Positions 1-8,346 of a stretch of 64,000 bases of DNA are shown one piece after another. Position 1 is the first letter of the stretch. Each line of letters starts with the position of its first letter. Location of the stretch: positions 189,113-253,112 of the forward strand of contig CAJNDS010002172.1 in the NCBI GenBank assembly GCA_905221605.1, read 5' to 3'. Both the position numbers and the translations under genes were made by a program. The notes beneath the pieces were generated by a model. The model ran no database searches, was not told the origin of the DNA, and worked only from the letters and a program-made list of their open reading frames with translations. The DNA is from Symbiodinium natans (lineage: Eukaryota; Sar; Dinophyceae; Suessiales; Symbiodiniaceae).

Positions 1-140
1 TTTGATTCAGCATTGGTCTGGGGCCAGGGGCCTAGGCCTTAAGGCTTCAGTATCTCGAGTTTACCCTGGACCGGGCTTTGGAGGTTTGGGGGTTCGGTAG
101 CTCTACAACCCACCTACTAGCGCTTGCAGCGACTCCAACC

Positions 141-206
141 TAGTACCCTAAAACCCCTAAACCCTAAACCCTAAACCCTAAACCCCAAACCCTAAACCCT
201 AAACCC
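141..206 (-). repeat. Telomere-like array (CCCTAAA)n
   Basis: Short CCCTAAA array with CCCCAAA variants. It lies directly left of the coding island at 210-344. Bases 1-140 show no recognisable feature. Confidence 0.9.
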
Positions 207-209
207 CAT

Positions 210-344
210 ATGGATGCTTCTTCGCTTCTGGTCCCTGAACTAAAGATGCTACATGCCCAAGCTGCGGCCACAGAAGCAGCGCAAAGATCCTCGCGCCAGT
301 TGTCAAAAAGGGGCAACCCTCAGCCCTGTGGGCATCTACTATAG
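210..344 (+). CDS. Candidate first exon or 44-codon ORF, unknown product
   Basis: An ATG at 210 opens a 44-codon frame ending in TAG at 342-344. It starts MDASSLLVPELKM and continues with an Ala/Gln/Arg-rich stretch. A GT lies inside the frame near 328, so it may be a first exon that is spliced before the stop. It has CCCTAAA on the left and TTTAGGG on the right. No family is recognised. It could be a chance ORF, but the composition is amphipathic and not repeat-derived. Confidence 0.35.
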   Translation: MDASSLLVPELKMLHAQAAATEAAQRSSRQLSKRGNPQPCGHLL

Positions 345-376
345 CGCCCTGAGGGACTAAGAATCTACAGCACAGG

Positions 377-467
377 GTTTAGGGTTAAGGGTTAAGGGTT
401 TAGGGTTTAGGGTTTAGGGTTTAGGGTTTAGGGTTTAGGGTTTAGGGTTTAGGGTTTAGGGTTTAGG
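377..467 (+). repeat. Telomere-like array (TTTAGGG)n
   Basis: About a dozen near-perfect heptamers following the island at 210-344. Confidence 0.95.
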
Positions 468-487
468 CGTGGGGCTTCTGGGGCTTA

Positions 488-588
488 GGGACCTCCGACC
501 ATGGACTCTTAGCTCGAACAGAGGCAAACAGAGCAACACCGATTCTGGATCCGCCCAGGGTCATTGCCAGCAGGAGCAGAGACCTTGG
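488..588 (+). CDS. Candidate exon, unknown product
   Basis: The frame starting ACC at 491 is open across the island (TSDHGLLARTEANRA, then ILDPPRVIASRS). It is preceded by CTTAG and followed by GG|GTTTAGGG, so both splice dinucleotides are supplied by telomere-like sequence. Product unrecognised. Confidence 0.4.
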
Positions 589-589
589 G

Positions 590-1157
590 TTTAGGGTTTA
601 GGGTTTGGGGTTTAGCGTTTAGGCTTAGGGTTTAGGGTTTAGGGTTTAGGGTTTAGGGTTTAGGGTTTAGGGTTTAGGGTTTAGGGTTTAGGGTTCAGGG
701 TTCAGGGTTTAGGGTTTAGGGTTTAGGGTTCAGGGTTCAGGGTTTAGGGTTTAGGGTTTAGGGTTTTGGGTTTAGGGTTTAGGGTTTAGGGTTTAGGGTT
801 TAGGCTTTAGGGTTGCATTCCGGCGCCCTCCCCACCCCCAAGACCCTATCTCCAAACAAATCTAAAGTCAACTCGGCCTGTGGTGGGGGCGGAAGGGGGA
901 TTAGATTGGGGTGGGGGGGGGGGGGGCGAGCGGGTTGTGTGCGGGTTGCCTGCTATTGTCGAGGTGCACATGTTTCTTGTCGGGGTTCGAGATTTCTTGT
1001 CGGGGGCACAGTTTCAGGGTTTCACGGGCAGCAACCCCAAACCCAACCATTTCGTAGCTGGTCGAAGATACTTGTTTCCCAAGCGGTCATTAAGGACTGT
1101 GGTTTCGGATCCTTCTACCCCCCAACCCTAAACCCTAAACCCTAAACCCTAAACCCA
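590..1157. repeat. Telomere-like arrays around a G-rich island
   Basis: TTTAGGG repeats fill 590-804, with TTCAGGG and TTTTGGG variants. An island at about 810-1120 contains a run of G at 911-927 and a possible exon after TTTCAG at 1013-1018, whose frame is ambiguous. CCCTAAA repeats follow at 1120-1157. Confidence 0.85.
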
Positions 1158-1209
1158 TATCACTGAGCCTTAAACACAAGGCCACCAGACTAAACCTAAA
1201 CCTTTCAGC

Positions 1210-1280
1210 CTCTGGAAAAAAACTCCGGCGGCGTTTTCTGCCAAGGGGCTCAATCTGGCTCCGAAACCTGCCTCGGGGGT
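1210..1280 (+). CDS. Candidate exon, unknown product
   Basis: The island is preceded by CCTTTCAG and followed by GG|GTTTCTAGGG. Two frames are open through it, so the peptide cannot be fixed. The flanks are CCCTAAA (left) and TTTAGGG (right). Confidence 0.28.
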
Positions 1281-1287
1281 TTCTAGG

Positions 1288-1359
1288 GTTTAGGGTTTAG
1301 GGTTTAGGCTTTAGGCTTTAGGGTGTAGGGTTTAGGGTTTAGGGTTTAGGGTTTAGGGA
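1288..1359 (+). repeat. Telomere-like array (TTTAGGG)n
   Basis: Near-perfect heptamers with TTTAGGC and GTGTAGGG variants. The following bases to 1440 read in one frame as FHESMTPLNPRQDATL, possibly a further small exon ending before GTTAGGG. Confidence 0.9.
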
Positions 1360-1639
1360 TTGGGTTTCCATGAGTCCATGACCCCTTTGAACCCCAGACA
1401 AGATGCTACCTTGCATAAACTGCCCTACCTAGAACCAGTTAGGGTTTTAGAGGCTGAGGGTTTAGGGTGTAGGGTTCAGGGTTCAAGGTTTAGGGTTCAG
1501 TGTTTTGGGGAACTAGGGCCCCCTATTTGGGGGATGGCAGGCGTAATCTACAACCCTGGCCCCCTAAACCGTAGACTGTAAACGTAGCAAGCTTAGAAGA
1601 CAAGCTAGGGACCCCTGCAAACCCCAAACGAAGGACCTG

Positions 1640-1812
1640 GATCCTTATCACTAAACCCTAAGCCCTAAACCCTAAAAACCCTCTTCCTGAAACCCCAGGC
1701 ACTGAAGCCTAACCCCTAAACCCTAAGCCCTAAACCCTAAACCCTAAGCGCTAAACCCTAAACCCGAAACCCTGAAGCGCTAAGCCCTAAGCCCTAAGCC
1801 CCAAGCCCCAGG
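1640..1812 (-). repeat. Telomere-like array (CCCTAAA/CCCTAAG)n
   Basis: Degenerate CCCTAAA and CCCTAAG units. The sequence from 1500 to 1640 shows no feature I can name. Confidence 0.85.
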
Positions 1813-1850
1813 CCCTACCCACACTGACTCCCAGGCCCCCACTTACGCAG

Positions 1851-1919
1851 AAGTCGAGAGCCTAGTCATGGGATCCGGGACAACCCCCCACCCAAACGAC
1901 TACGAGCCCAAAACAAGAT
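1851..1919 (+). CDS. Candidate exon, unknown product
   Basis: Preceded by ACTTACGCAG and followed by GTGGCTTAGGG. The open frame reads VESLVMGSGTTPHPND and then YEPKTR. CCCTAAA lies to the left and TTTAGGG to the right. Confidence 0.42.
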
Positions 1920-1923
1920 GTGG

Positions 1924-2034
1924 CTTAGGGTTTAGGGTTTAGGGTTTTGGGTTTAGGGTTTTGGGTTTTGGGTTTTGGGTTTTGGGTTTAGGGTTTAGGG
2001 TTAGGGTTTAGGGTTTAGGGTTTAGGGTGTAGGG
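1924..2034 (+). repeat. Telomere-like array (TTTAGGG/TTTTGGG)n
   Basis: Heptamers with a short block of TTTTGGG variants at 1943-1986. Confidence 0.92.
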
Positions 2035-2342
2035 TTAATTCCTGCCTCCCTACTTGGAGAGGTAACAAGAGCTGCAACCAGTGATAGTCTTGAGGGGGGT
2101 CTAACCCTACTTCCAGCCACCCATGAACCTTCAAGTGAACCAAATCTAAGCCCTAAACCACAAACCCTAGACCCCAAACTCTAAACCCTCAACCCAACCC
2201 TAAACCCAAAACCCAACATCCTAAACCCCAAGCTCTGGAGTGGTTGCATCCCTAATGGGCCCTTCAAAACCCTGAAAAACCCAAGGGCCTAGGAACCATA
2301 TTAAGGGCCCATGAAACTACCCTTAGACATATGAAGTAGGGC
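2035..2342. other. Intron interior with a family D inverted-repeat remnant
   Basis: This stretch lies between a TTTAGGG array and a CCCTAAA array. It holds degenerate CCCTAAA units at 2150-2235. At 2275-2335 it carries the motif CCCATGAAACTACCCTTAG, the end sequence of inverted-repeat family D (see 17693 and 20053). No coding frame is convincing. Confidence 0.5.
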
Positions 2343-2604
2343 AACCCTAAACCCGTAAACCCTTAAACCCTTAAACCCTTAAACCCTGAAACCCTTAAAC
2401 CCTTAAACCCTACACCCTAAGTCCTAAACCCCAATCCCTAAAACCTAAACCCTGAACTCTTTAACCTAAACCCTAAACCCTAAACCCTAAAACCTAAACC
2501 CTAAACCCTAAACCCTAAACCCTAAACCCTAAACCCTGAACCCTAAACCCTAAACCCTAAACCCTAAATCCTAAACCCTAAACCCTAAACCCTAACCCTA
2601 ACCC
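2343..2604 (-). repeat. Telomere-like array (CCCTAAA/CCCTTAAA)n
   Basis: Begins with octamer CCCTTAAA units and becomes near-perfect CCCTAAA towards 2600. Confidence 0.95.
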
Positions 2605-2634
2605 AAGGGCCCGTGAACACTACCCTGAACTTAG

Positions 2635-2709
2635 AGGATCCTGCCACTGAGCTCCCCGGCTGTACTTCACCTTGATCGCCTCAAGGTCCTGGATGCAGAT
2701 CCTGGCAGG
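2635..2709 (+). CDS. Candidate 25-codon exon, unknown product
   Basis: Preceded by CTTAG and followed by CAGG|GTTTAGGG. The 75 nt between them are exactly 25 codons (RILPLSSPAVLHL, then DRLKVLDADPGR). The donor GT is the first GT of a telomere heptamer. Product unrecognised, but the Leu spacing is protein-like. Confidence 0.5.
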
Positions 2710-2820
2710 GTTTAGGGTTTGGGGTTTAGGGTTTAGGGTTTAGGGTTTGGGGTTTAGGGTTTAGGGTTTAGGGTTTAGGGTTCAGGGAATAGGGTGTAGG
2801 GTGTAGGGCTTAAGGTTTAG
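2706..2820 (+). repeat. Telomere-like array (TTTAGGG)n
   Basis: TTTAGGG units with TTTGGGG and GTGTAGG variants. It is predicted to form the 5' end of the intron after the exon at 2635-2709. Confidence 0.92.
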
Positions 2821-2822
2821 GG

Positions 2823-3220
2823 TTCTCCCGCAAACCCCCCTCAAGAGGGGCTTTCTTGCTTTTGACTTCCTTCCCAACGCTAAGAGGCTGCTGCAGGGGG
2901 GTCCCAAAAGCCTCCTGAAGCATTCTAGAGACCGCTGGTGGCTTCGCCGGGCGTTTTGAGGCTTTCGTGTGGTAAAATAAAGGGCGCCCAAAGCCGTCGA
3001 TTTCAATACTAAAAGACCCGCATTTTCATTGCGGGTCCGGGCAAATCCTGGATCCACCCCCCTCTTTTGGGGAGTATGAAGCCTTGGAGGGTGGCTCGAC
3101 GAATCCCCACGACAGGTAGACGGGCAGCAAAACTGTCAGTACAGGGTAGCAGGGGCCTCGGCCGGCCCCTGCGTCTCAGTAGGGTTCCAGGGGTCTTGGA
3201 GCGTTTGACCAAAAACACGC
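2823..3220. other. Coding-like island, strand unresolved
   Basis: A plus-strand frame from about 2823 runs to a stop near 2957 (FLPNAKRLLQGG, then RDRWWLRRAF). A minus-strand frame at 2782-3057 is also open and protein-like. One of them may be an exon; sequence alone does not decide. Nothing clear is seen at 3220-3410. Confidence 0.3.
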
Positions 3221-3410
3221 CAACGGTGCGGGGTTTGGGGTCCTAACGAAATTAGGGCTTACGCCCTAGTGTCTGAGGCGTGGCCAGTCACTGCAGGCCC
3301 CTTCTACCGGGAGGCTTTACCCTCCTTCACCGTTCTGTGGAGACGCTCGGCCGGCGGCCTCGATCGAAGCCTCGAGCGCCCATGCAAATGGACAGCGGCG
3401 CTCTCGACAG

Positions 3411-3492
3411 TTTAGGGTTTGGGGTTTAGGGTTTAGGGTTTGGGGTTTAGGGTTTGGGGGATGGGGTATGGGGTTTGGGGTTTGGGGCTTGG
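3411..3492 (+). repeat. Telomere-like array, TTTAGGG/TTTGGGG mix
   Basis: Heptamers alternating between TTTAGGG and TTTGGGG. Confidence 0.85.
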
Positions 3493-3807
3493 GGTTCGCC
3501 AGCGCAGCTAGCGCCCTGGCCAATTCCCCAACAAAACTCAAACCCGATTTGTAAATTGCTCTTATACGAGCCAAAACGTAGGCATTCTTTGGTGGCCTTG
3601 GAACCCCCCCCCCAAATAGCAAATGTTAGCGCCTTTTGACCGTTCAGGAGGGCTTCTATGTTGAGGTGGCCTGCTCTACTTAGACAGCACTCCCTCTCCT
3701 GAAGCCTTGAGATCTACTGTACCAGGGCCTTATGTTTGGATTCAAGAAACCAGTTCAAAACAGGTTCACCCTAAGCCACCCCCAAAGCCGAAACTGCAGG
3801 ACCTGCA

Positions 3808-4200
3808 CCCTAAACCCTAAACCCCCAAACCCTAATAACCCTAATAACCCTAATAACCCTAATAACCCTAATAACCCTAATAACCCTAATAACCCTAATA
3901 ACCCTAATAACCCTAATAACCCTAATAAAACCCTGAAACCCTCAAACCCAAAAACCCTCAAACCCTAATAAAACCCTAATAAAACCCTAAACCCCTAAAC
4001 CCCTAATAAAACCCTATAACCCTGAAACCCTCAAACCCTAAAACCCTCAAACCCTACAACCCCTGCAGCGCTAAAACCCTCAAACCCTGAAAACTTCAAA
4101 CCCTCAAACCCTAAAGCCCTAAACCCTCAAACCCCAAACCCTAAACCCTAAAACCCCCAAACCCCTGAACCCTAAACCTCAAACCCTAAACCCTAAACCC
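3808..4200 (-). repeat. Variant telomere-like arrays including (CCCTAATAA)n
   Basis: About eleven tandem copies of the nonamer CCCTAATAA occupy 3833-3930. CCCTAATAAAA, CCCTCAAA and CCCTAAA units follow. Open frames of repeated Asn-Pro-Asn across it are repeat artefacts. Bases 3493-3807 show no clear feature. Confidence 0.93.
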
Positions 4201-4205
4201 TAAAC

Positions 4206-4262
4206 TCCGACAGGCAGCTGAATCTTCTTCGGCATCAGCGCGGCGAAGACCATCCTAGGGAG
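4206..4262 (-). CDS. Candidate short exon, unknown product
   Basis: On the minus strand CTCCCTAG precedes MVFAALMPKKIQLPVG, and GTTTAGGG follows. The island is about 55 bp and sits between a CCCTAAA array (left) and TTTAGGG (right). Confidence 0.35.
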
Positions 4263-4281
4263 CAAGGCAGGGCAGGGCTTA

Positions 4282-4500
4282 GGGGGCTAAGGGTTTAGGG
4301 TTTAGGGTTTAGGGTTGTTTGGGGTTTAGGGTTTAGGATTTAGGGTTTAGGGTTTAGGGCTTAGGGTTTCGGGTTGTGGGTTTAGGGTTCAGGGTTTAGG
4401 GTTTAGGTTTTCGGGTTTCGGGTTTAGGGTTCAGGGTTCAGGGTTCAGGGTTCAGGGTTCAGGGTTCAGGGTTCAGGGTTTAGGGTTTAGGGTTTAGGGT

Positions 4501-4553
<53 letters not shown>

Positions 4554-4680
4554 GGTTTTGGGGTGTAGGGTTTAAGGATTTGGGTTTAGGGTTGAGGGTT
4601 TAGGGTTTAGGGTTTAGGGCGGGGCATTAGGGTTGAGGGGTTTGGGTTCAGGCTTGGGGGAGGGGGCAAACCCCAAAACC
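4282..4680 (+). repeat. Telomere-like arrays with homogenised variants
   Basis: TTTAGGG units surround a block of TTCAGGG (about 4428-4480) and a block of about nine TTGAGGG units (4497-4557). The variants are clustered rather than mixed. Confidence 0.93.
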
Positions 4681-4856
4681 TAAACCAAACCCTAAACCCT
4701 AAACCTTAAACCCTACCTGAACCCTTAAAGGTTCGAAGGTAGCTTTGCTTAGGGCTCAGGGTGCTGGGCTTTTGGGGTATTCGTGTTCGCGGCTTAGCTC
4801 CTGGGACTTGTTGAGGATTGAAAGGGGCCACGAAACGAAGGGTTGAGGGTTGAGGG

Positions 4857-5002
4857 CTTACTTGGACTTCATGGCACTTAGTAACCCAAGGAAAACTGTA
4901 CTTGTAACCAAGTTGTAACCCTAGCAGGGTACTTGAGGGCCTTATATGTGGGTTATAGCTACACTTATAATGGGTTACTAAGTGCCCTGAACCTCCAAGT
5001 AG
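4857..5002. mobile_element. Family A inverted-repeat element (MITE-like)
   Basis: The left end CTTACTTGGACTTCATGGCA and the right end TGCCCTGAACCTCCAAGTAG are imperfect inverted repeats. The match extends inwards through TTAGTAACCCA / TGGGTTACTAA. It is about 146 bp long with no coding capacity, and telomere-like sequence lies on both sides. Related copies are at 8257, 15341, 48678, 50329 and 52128. Confidence 0.7.
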
Positions 5003-5092
5003 GGTTCAGGGCTTAGGGCTTAGAGCTTGGGGTTTAGGGTTTAAGGTTTAGGGTTTAGGGTTCAGGGCTTGGGACTTAGGGCTTAAGGGCTT

Positions 5093-5183
5093 CAAATGGG
5101 ATGGCGGACTGCTTGGCCCAGTGGCTCGTCAATCTGCAAGACGGCCGACAGCGCCACAGCATTCAGAATGAGCTCCTTACCGC
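5093..5183 (-). CDS. Candidate exon of a membrane-protein-like gene
   Basis: On the minus strand GGTTTAG precedes a frame reading KELILNAVALSAVLQIDEP and then LGQAVRHPI before TGA at 5093-5095. The LNAVAL...IDE pattern resembles a segment I recall from dinoflagellate membrane proteins; this is recollection, not a search. The plus strand also has an open frame (MADCLAQWLVNLQ, stop in the island), so strand is not certain. If TGA is not the true end, a non-GT donor such as GAAG is possible. Confidence 0.42.
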
Positions 5184-5214
5184 CTAAACCTTCAACCCTA
5201 CGGCCCAAAAGAAC

Positions 5215-5456
5215 AAAGAGAGAGAGAGAGAGAGACCGAGAGAGAGACCGAGAGAGAGACCGAGAGATAGACCGAGAGAGAGAGACCAAGAGAGAGAGAG
5301 AGAGAGAGAGAGACAGAAAGAGAGAAGAGAGAGAGTATAGAGAGAGAGAGTATAGAGAGAGTATAGAGAGAGTATAGAGAGAGTATAGAGAGAGTATAGA
5401 GAGAGTATAGAGAGAGTATAGAGAGAGTATAGAGAGAGTATAGAGAGAGAGAGAGA
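5215..5456. repeat. GA-rich microsatellite with (AGAGAGTAT)n
   Basis: GA dinucleotides broken by ACC, then about ten copies of a GAGAGAGTATA unit. The long open frames on both strands here are repeat artefacts. Confidence 0.97.
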
Positions 5457-5461
5457 GCGCC

Positions 5462-5822
5462 CTAAAACCCAAACCCTAAACCCTAAACCAAAACCCTAAA
5501 CCCTAAACCCTAAACCCTAAACCCTGAACCCTAAACCCTAAACCCTAAACCCTAAACTCTGCAAACCAGGCGCGGAGGGTTTCAAGGTCGCGGGGACTGG
5601 GGGGGGGAGACTCGTTTCTGTTGGGCATGGTGAGGGGGGTCCTCATTAGGCTGCCATATTGTACTGGGGTACCCAAAAAGGGGATCCGAATTCAGAAATT
5701 TTGGGGTTTGGGGTTTGGGGTTTAGGGTTTAGGGGTTAGGGGTTAGGGGTTAGGGGTTAAGGGTTAGGGTTTAGGGTTTAGGGTCTAGGGTCTAGGGTTT
5801 AGGGTTTAGGGTTTAGGGTTTA
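5462..5822. repeat. Telomere-like arrays around a short island
   Basis: CCCTAAA fills 5462-5560 and TTTAGGG with GGGGTTA variants fills 5700-5822. The island between (5561-5699) has a G run and a family C-like GGGGTACCCAAAAAGGGG string but no clear exon. Confidence 0.85.
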
Positions 5823-6303
5823 AAGCCCCCAGCCCCCCATCCACTCATCCGACCGAACCCTTAAACAGCTATGCGAAGCCCATTCTAGCTCGCTCTGCGC
5901 CCACAGATGCCAAACCCTCGTTTAGGGTTTGGGGGATAGGGTAAACCCGAACGGAAAAAACCCGAAACCCTCAAACTCTTCAGCCTAAAGCCTAAACCCT
6001 ACACCCCAACCCCGAAGACCACCTCTGAGCGAGGTTAGGAGTCCCTATTCTCAATCGGGTTTTGGGGTTGAAGCTGCAGGGCTTAGGGCTGTGTAGGCTT
6101 TGCGGTGCCTGTGTGTTGTAGATTTGCTTTTGGAATTAAGTAAAAGAAAGGAATGGAGTCTCTGAATCAGCCCTAGTAGCAGAACAATGGATACTAAACC
6201 CTAACCCTAACCCAAACACAAAACCCTAAACCGTAAACCCTGAACCCTAAAACCCTAAACCTGGGGAAAGAGGGACTTAGGTACGTTCTCTTCGGGTACC
6301 TAA
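5823..6303. other. Unassigned, with degenerate telomere units
   Basis: Mixed unique sequence with scattered CCCTAAA/CCTAACCC units at 5940-6005 and 6196-6262. I see no convincing gene. Confidence 0.4.
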
Positions 6304-6406
6304 ATCCCTCAGTGCCCTAAACCCTGAACCCTAAACCCTAAACCCTAAACCCTAAACCCTAAACCCTAAACCCTAAACCCTAAACCCTAAACCCTAAACC
6401 CTAAAT
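6304..6406 (-). repeat. Telomere-like array (CCCTAAA)n
   Basis: About thirteen near-perfect units. Read on the minus strand it follows the exon at 6418-6502 as GTTTCTATTTAGGG. Confidence 0.96.
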
Positions 6407-6417
6407 AGAAACAAGCT

Positions 6418-6502
6418 CTTCTGCAGGGTGCAGCCCAGGGGTCTGTGATGGAAATGGTGGCAGAGAGCCACTGAACGCCGGCGTACAGAAGACCCACCTC
6501 GT
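6418..6502 (-). CDS. Candidate exon, possibly same gene as 5093 and 7669
   Basis: On the minus strand CCTACGAG precedes VGLLYAGVQWLSATISITD and then PWAAPCRRA, and GTTTCTATTTAGGG follows. The peptide is hydrophobic with aromatic spacing, as in a membrane or re-entrant segment. It is bracketed by CCCTAAA on the left and TTTAGGG on the right. Confidence 0.5.
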
Positions 6503-6505
6503 AGG

Positions 6506-6775
6506 GGTTTAGGGTTTAGGGTTTAGGGTTTGGGGTTTAGGGTTTAGGGTTTAGGGTTTGGGGTTCAGGGTTTAGGGTTTGGGGTTTGGGGTTTAGGGTT
6601 TAGGGTTTAGGGTTTAGGGTCTAGGGTTTAGGGTTTAGGGTTTAGGGTCTAGGGTCTAGGGTCTAGGGTTTAGGGTTTAGGGTTTAGGGTTTAGGGTTTA
6701 GGGTTTAGGGTTTAGGGTTTAGGGTTTAGGGTTTAGGGTTTAGGGTTTAGGGTTTAGGGTTTAGGGTTTAGGGCA
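6506..6775 (+). repeat. Telomere-like array (TTTAGGG)n
   Basis: A 270-bp array, mostly perfect in its right half, with TTTGGGG and TCTAGGG variants on the left. Confidence 0.97.
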
Positions 6776-6894
6776 CTGAGGGGATTTTGGTTCTTCCACC
6801 GAGGACTTGTAGGGTTTAGGGCTTAGGGGCTAGGGTTTAGGGTTTAGGGGAAAAAAACATGGTCGCTGAGGGGTTCAAAGTTGAGTCTTGATTT

Positions 6895-7255
6895 AGGGTT
6901 TAGGGGTTTAGGGGTTTAGGGGTTTAGGGGTTTCGGGGTTTAGGGGTTTTGGGGTTTTGGGGTTTTGGGGTTTTGGGGTTTCGGGGTTTCGGGGTTTCGG
7001 GGTTTAGGGGTTTGGGGGGTTGGGGGTTTGGGGGTTTTGGGGTTTTGGGGTTTTGGGGTTTTGGGGGTTTTGGTTTTGGGTTTGGTTTTGGGTTTTTTTG
7101 GGGTTTTGGGTTTTTGGGGTTTTTGGGGTTTTGGGGTTTTGGGGTTTTGGGTTTTTGGGGTTTTGGGGTTTTGGGGTTTTGGGGTTTTGGGGTTTTGGGG
7201 TTTTGGGGTTTTGGGGTTTTGGGGTTTTGGGGTTTTGGGGTTTTGGGGTTTTGGG
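6895..7255 (+). repeat. Array drifting from TTTAGGGG to (TTTTGGGG)n
   Basis: Octamers TTTAGGGG at 6895-6945 pass through TTTCGGGG to near-perfect TTTTGGGG at about 7100-7255. This octamer is the telomere repeat known from hypotrich ciliates. Runs of four G make quadruplex formation likely. The long Gly/Phe/Trp/Leu frames across it are artefacts. Confidence 0.95.
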
Positions 7256-7672
7256 CCGGCTTAGGGTTAAGGGTTTCGTGTTTAGGGTCTAGGCTGAGGA
7301 TTTCGGGTTTTGTTTTTGGGGTTTTGGGGTTTTGGGGCTTTGTGGTTTTGGGGTTTGGGGGTTTGGGGGCTTTGGGGTTTTGAGTTTTGGGCTCAGGGGG
7401 TTTGGGGTTTGGGTGTAGAGCCTAAGAGTTAGGGCTTTGGGCAGGGTGAGTTTAGGGGTTAGGGCTTGGGCAGGGAGAAGGGGCCCAAGCCCCAAGAATC
7501 ACCTAAACCCCAAACCCTTAAACTCTAGTCTAAACCTTAAAACCCTAAACCCTTAAACTCTAGTCTAAGCCCTAAACCCTTAAACTCTAGTCTAAACCTT
7601 AAAGCCCTAAACCCTTAAACTCTACCCTAAACCTTAAAACCCTAAACCCTAAACCCTAAACCCCAAACCCCT
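7256..7672. repeat. Degenerate telomere-like sequence, then CCCTAAA variants
   Basis: 7256-7500 is degenerate G/T-rich telomere-like sequence. From 7502 a roughly 45-bp unit containing TTAAACTCTAGTCTAA recurs four times, followed by CCCTAAA and CCCCAAA. Confidence 0.85.
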
Positions 7673-7771
7673 GCAACCGTATAAATCCAGCCCAAAGAGC
7701 CGCAATCAGAAGGCGGAGGATGCGCATGATGCAGTATACGGCGAAGCGCGTGTAGCCCATCACGTGGAAGC
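7669..7771 (-). CDS. Candidate transmembrane exon
   Basis: On the minus strand CCCCTCCAAG precedes a frame reading FHVMGYTRFAVYCIMRILR and then LLIAALWAGFIRLQ, and GTTTGGGG follows. It combines Arg residues with a hydrophobic stretch long enough for one membrane helix. It may belong with the exons at 6418-6502 and 5093-5183 in one gene running leftwards, with introns made largely of telomere-like arrays. A second frame is open, so the call is not certain. Confidence 0.5.
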
Positions 7772-7788
7772 CTTGGAGGGGGCATCTG

Positions 7789-7890
7789 GGGTTTAGGGTT
7801 TAGGGTTTAGGGTTTGGGGTTTAGGGTTTAGGGTTTAGGGTTTGGGGTTTAGGGTTTGGGGTTTGGGGTTTAGGGTTTGGGGTTTAGGGT

Positions 7891-7922
<32 letters not shown>
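7789..7922 (+). repeat. Telomere-like array with TTTGGGG and TTGAGGG blocks
   Basis: TTTAGGG, TTTGGGG and then five TTGAGGG units. Confidence 0.93.
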
Positions 7923-8124
7923 GAGGAAAAAGGCTGGCACAGGCATTTTCGGGCTTCAGGTGGCTCTTTCTATGGGGACGGGAGGAGGGGGGGACAGGGG
8001 GGTCTAGGGCTTGTTTGTGGGTTTACGGTTTCGAGTTTAAGGTTTAGGGTTTAGGGGCTAGGGTTTGGGGTTTAGAGTTTATATAGGGTTTAGGGTTTAG
8101 GGTTTAGGGTGTAGGGTGTAGGGT

Positions 8125-8250
8125 TTAGGGGCGGCGCTTTTCCATTGAGAAGCTGCTTGAAGGCTCTTGTAAAGGTACCTTGCCACAGGCGCCCGAACAG
8201 GAAATTGCTTGAGAGGAACGAACCGACTGGGGACTTTGTGTTTTGGGTTT
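8125..8250 (-). CDS. Possible exon island, frame ambiguous
   Basis: A minus-strand island between TTTAGGG-like sequence and a family A element. Two frames are open (one includes VRAPVARYLYKSLQAASQ). Splice ends are not clear. Confidence 0.25.
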   Translation of the reverse strand, partial: KPKTQSPQSVRSSQAISCSGACGKVPLQEPSSSFSMEKRRP

Positions 8251-8256
8251 CGTGTG

Positions 8257-8313
8257 CTTACTTGGAGGTTCATGGTACTTTTAACCAATTATAACAGTCC
8301 ATGAACCTCCAAG
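8257..8313. mobile_element. Family A inverted-repeat element, minimal copy
   Basis: A 57-bp near-perfect hairpin: CTTGGAGGTTCATGG at the left and CCATGAACCTCCAAG at the right. It is probably an internally deleted member of the family seen at 4857-5002. Confidence 0.75.
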
Positions 8314-8346
8314 AAAAACCTAAACCCTAAACCCTAAACCAACCCT

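Noticed and set aside
1-467. Window start as a true chromosome end
   Set aside because: Telomere-like arrays occur across the entire window in both orientations and are short, so the edges are not special.
5092-5472. Long Ser/Leu/Tyr and Arg/Glu frames
   Set aside because: Produced by the GA-rich microsatellite; only the first 90 bp hold a plausible exon.
6949-7383. Long Gly/Phe/Trp/Leu open frames on the plus strand
   Set aside because: They are three-frame readings of (TTTTGGGG)n and (TTTGGGG)n; the repeat lacks stops in these frames.
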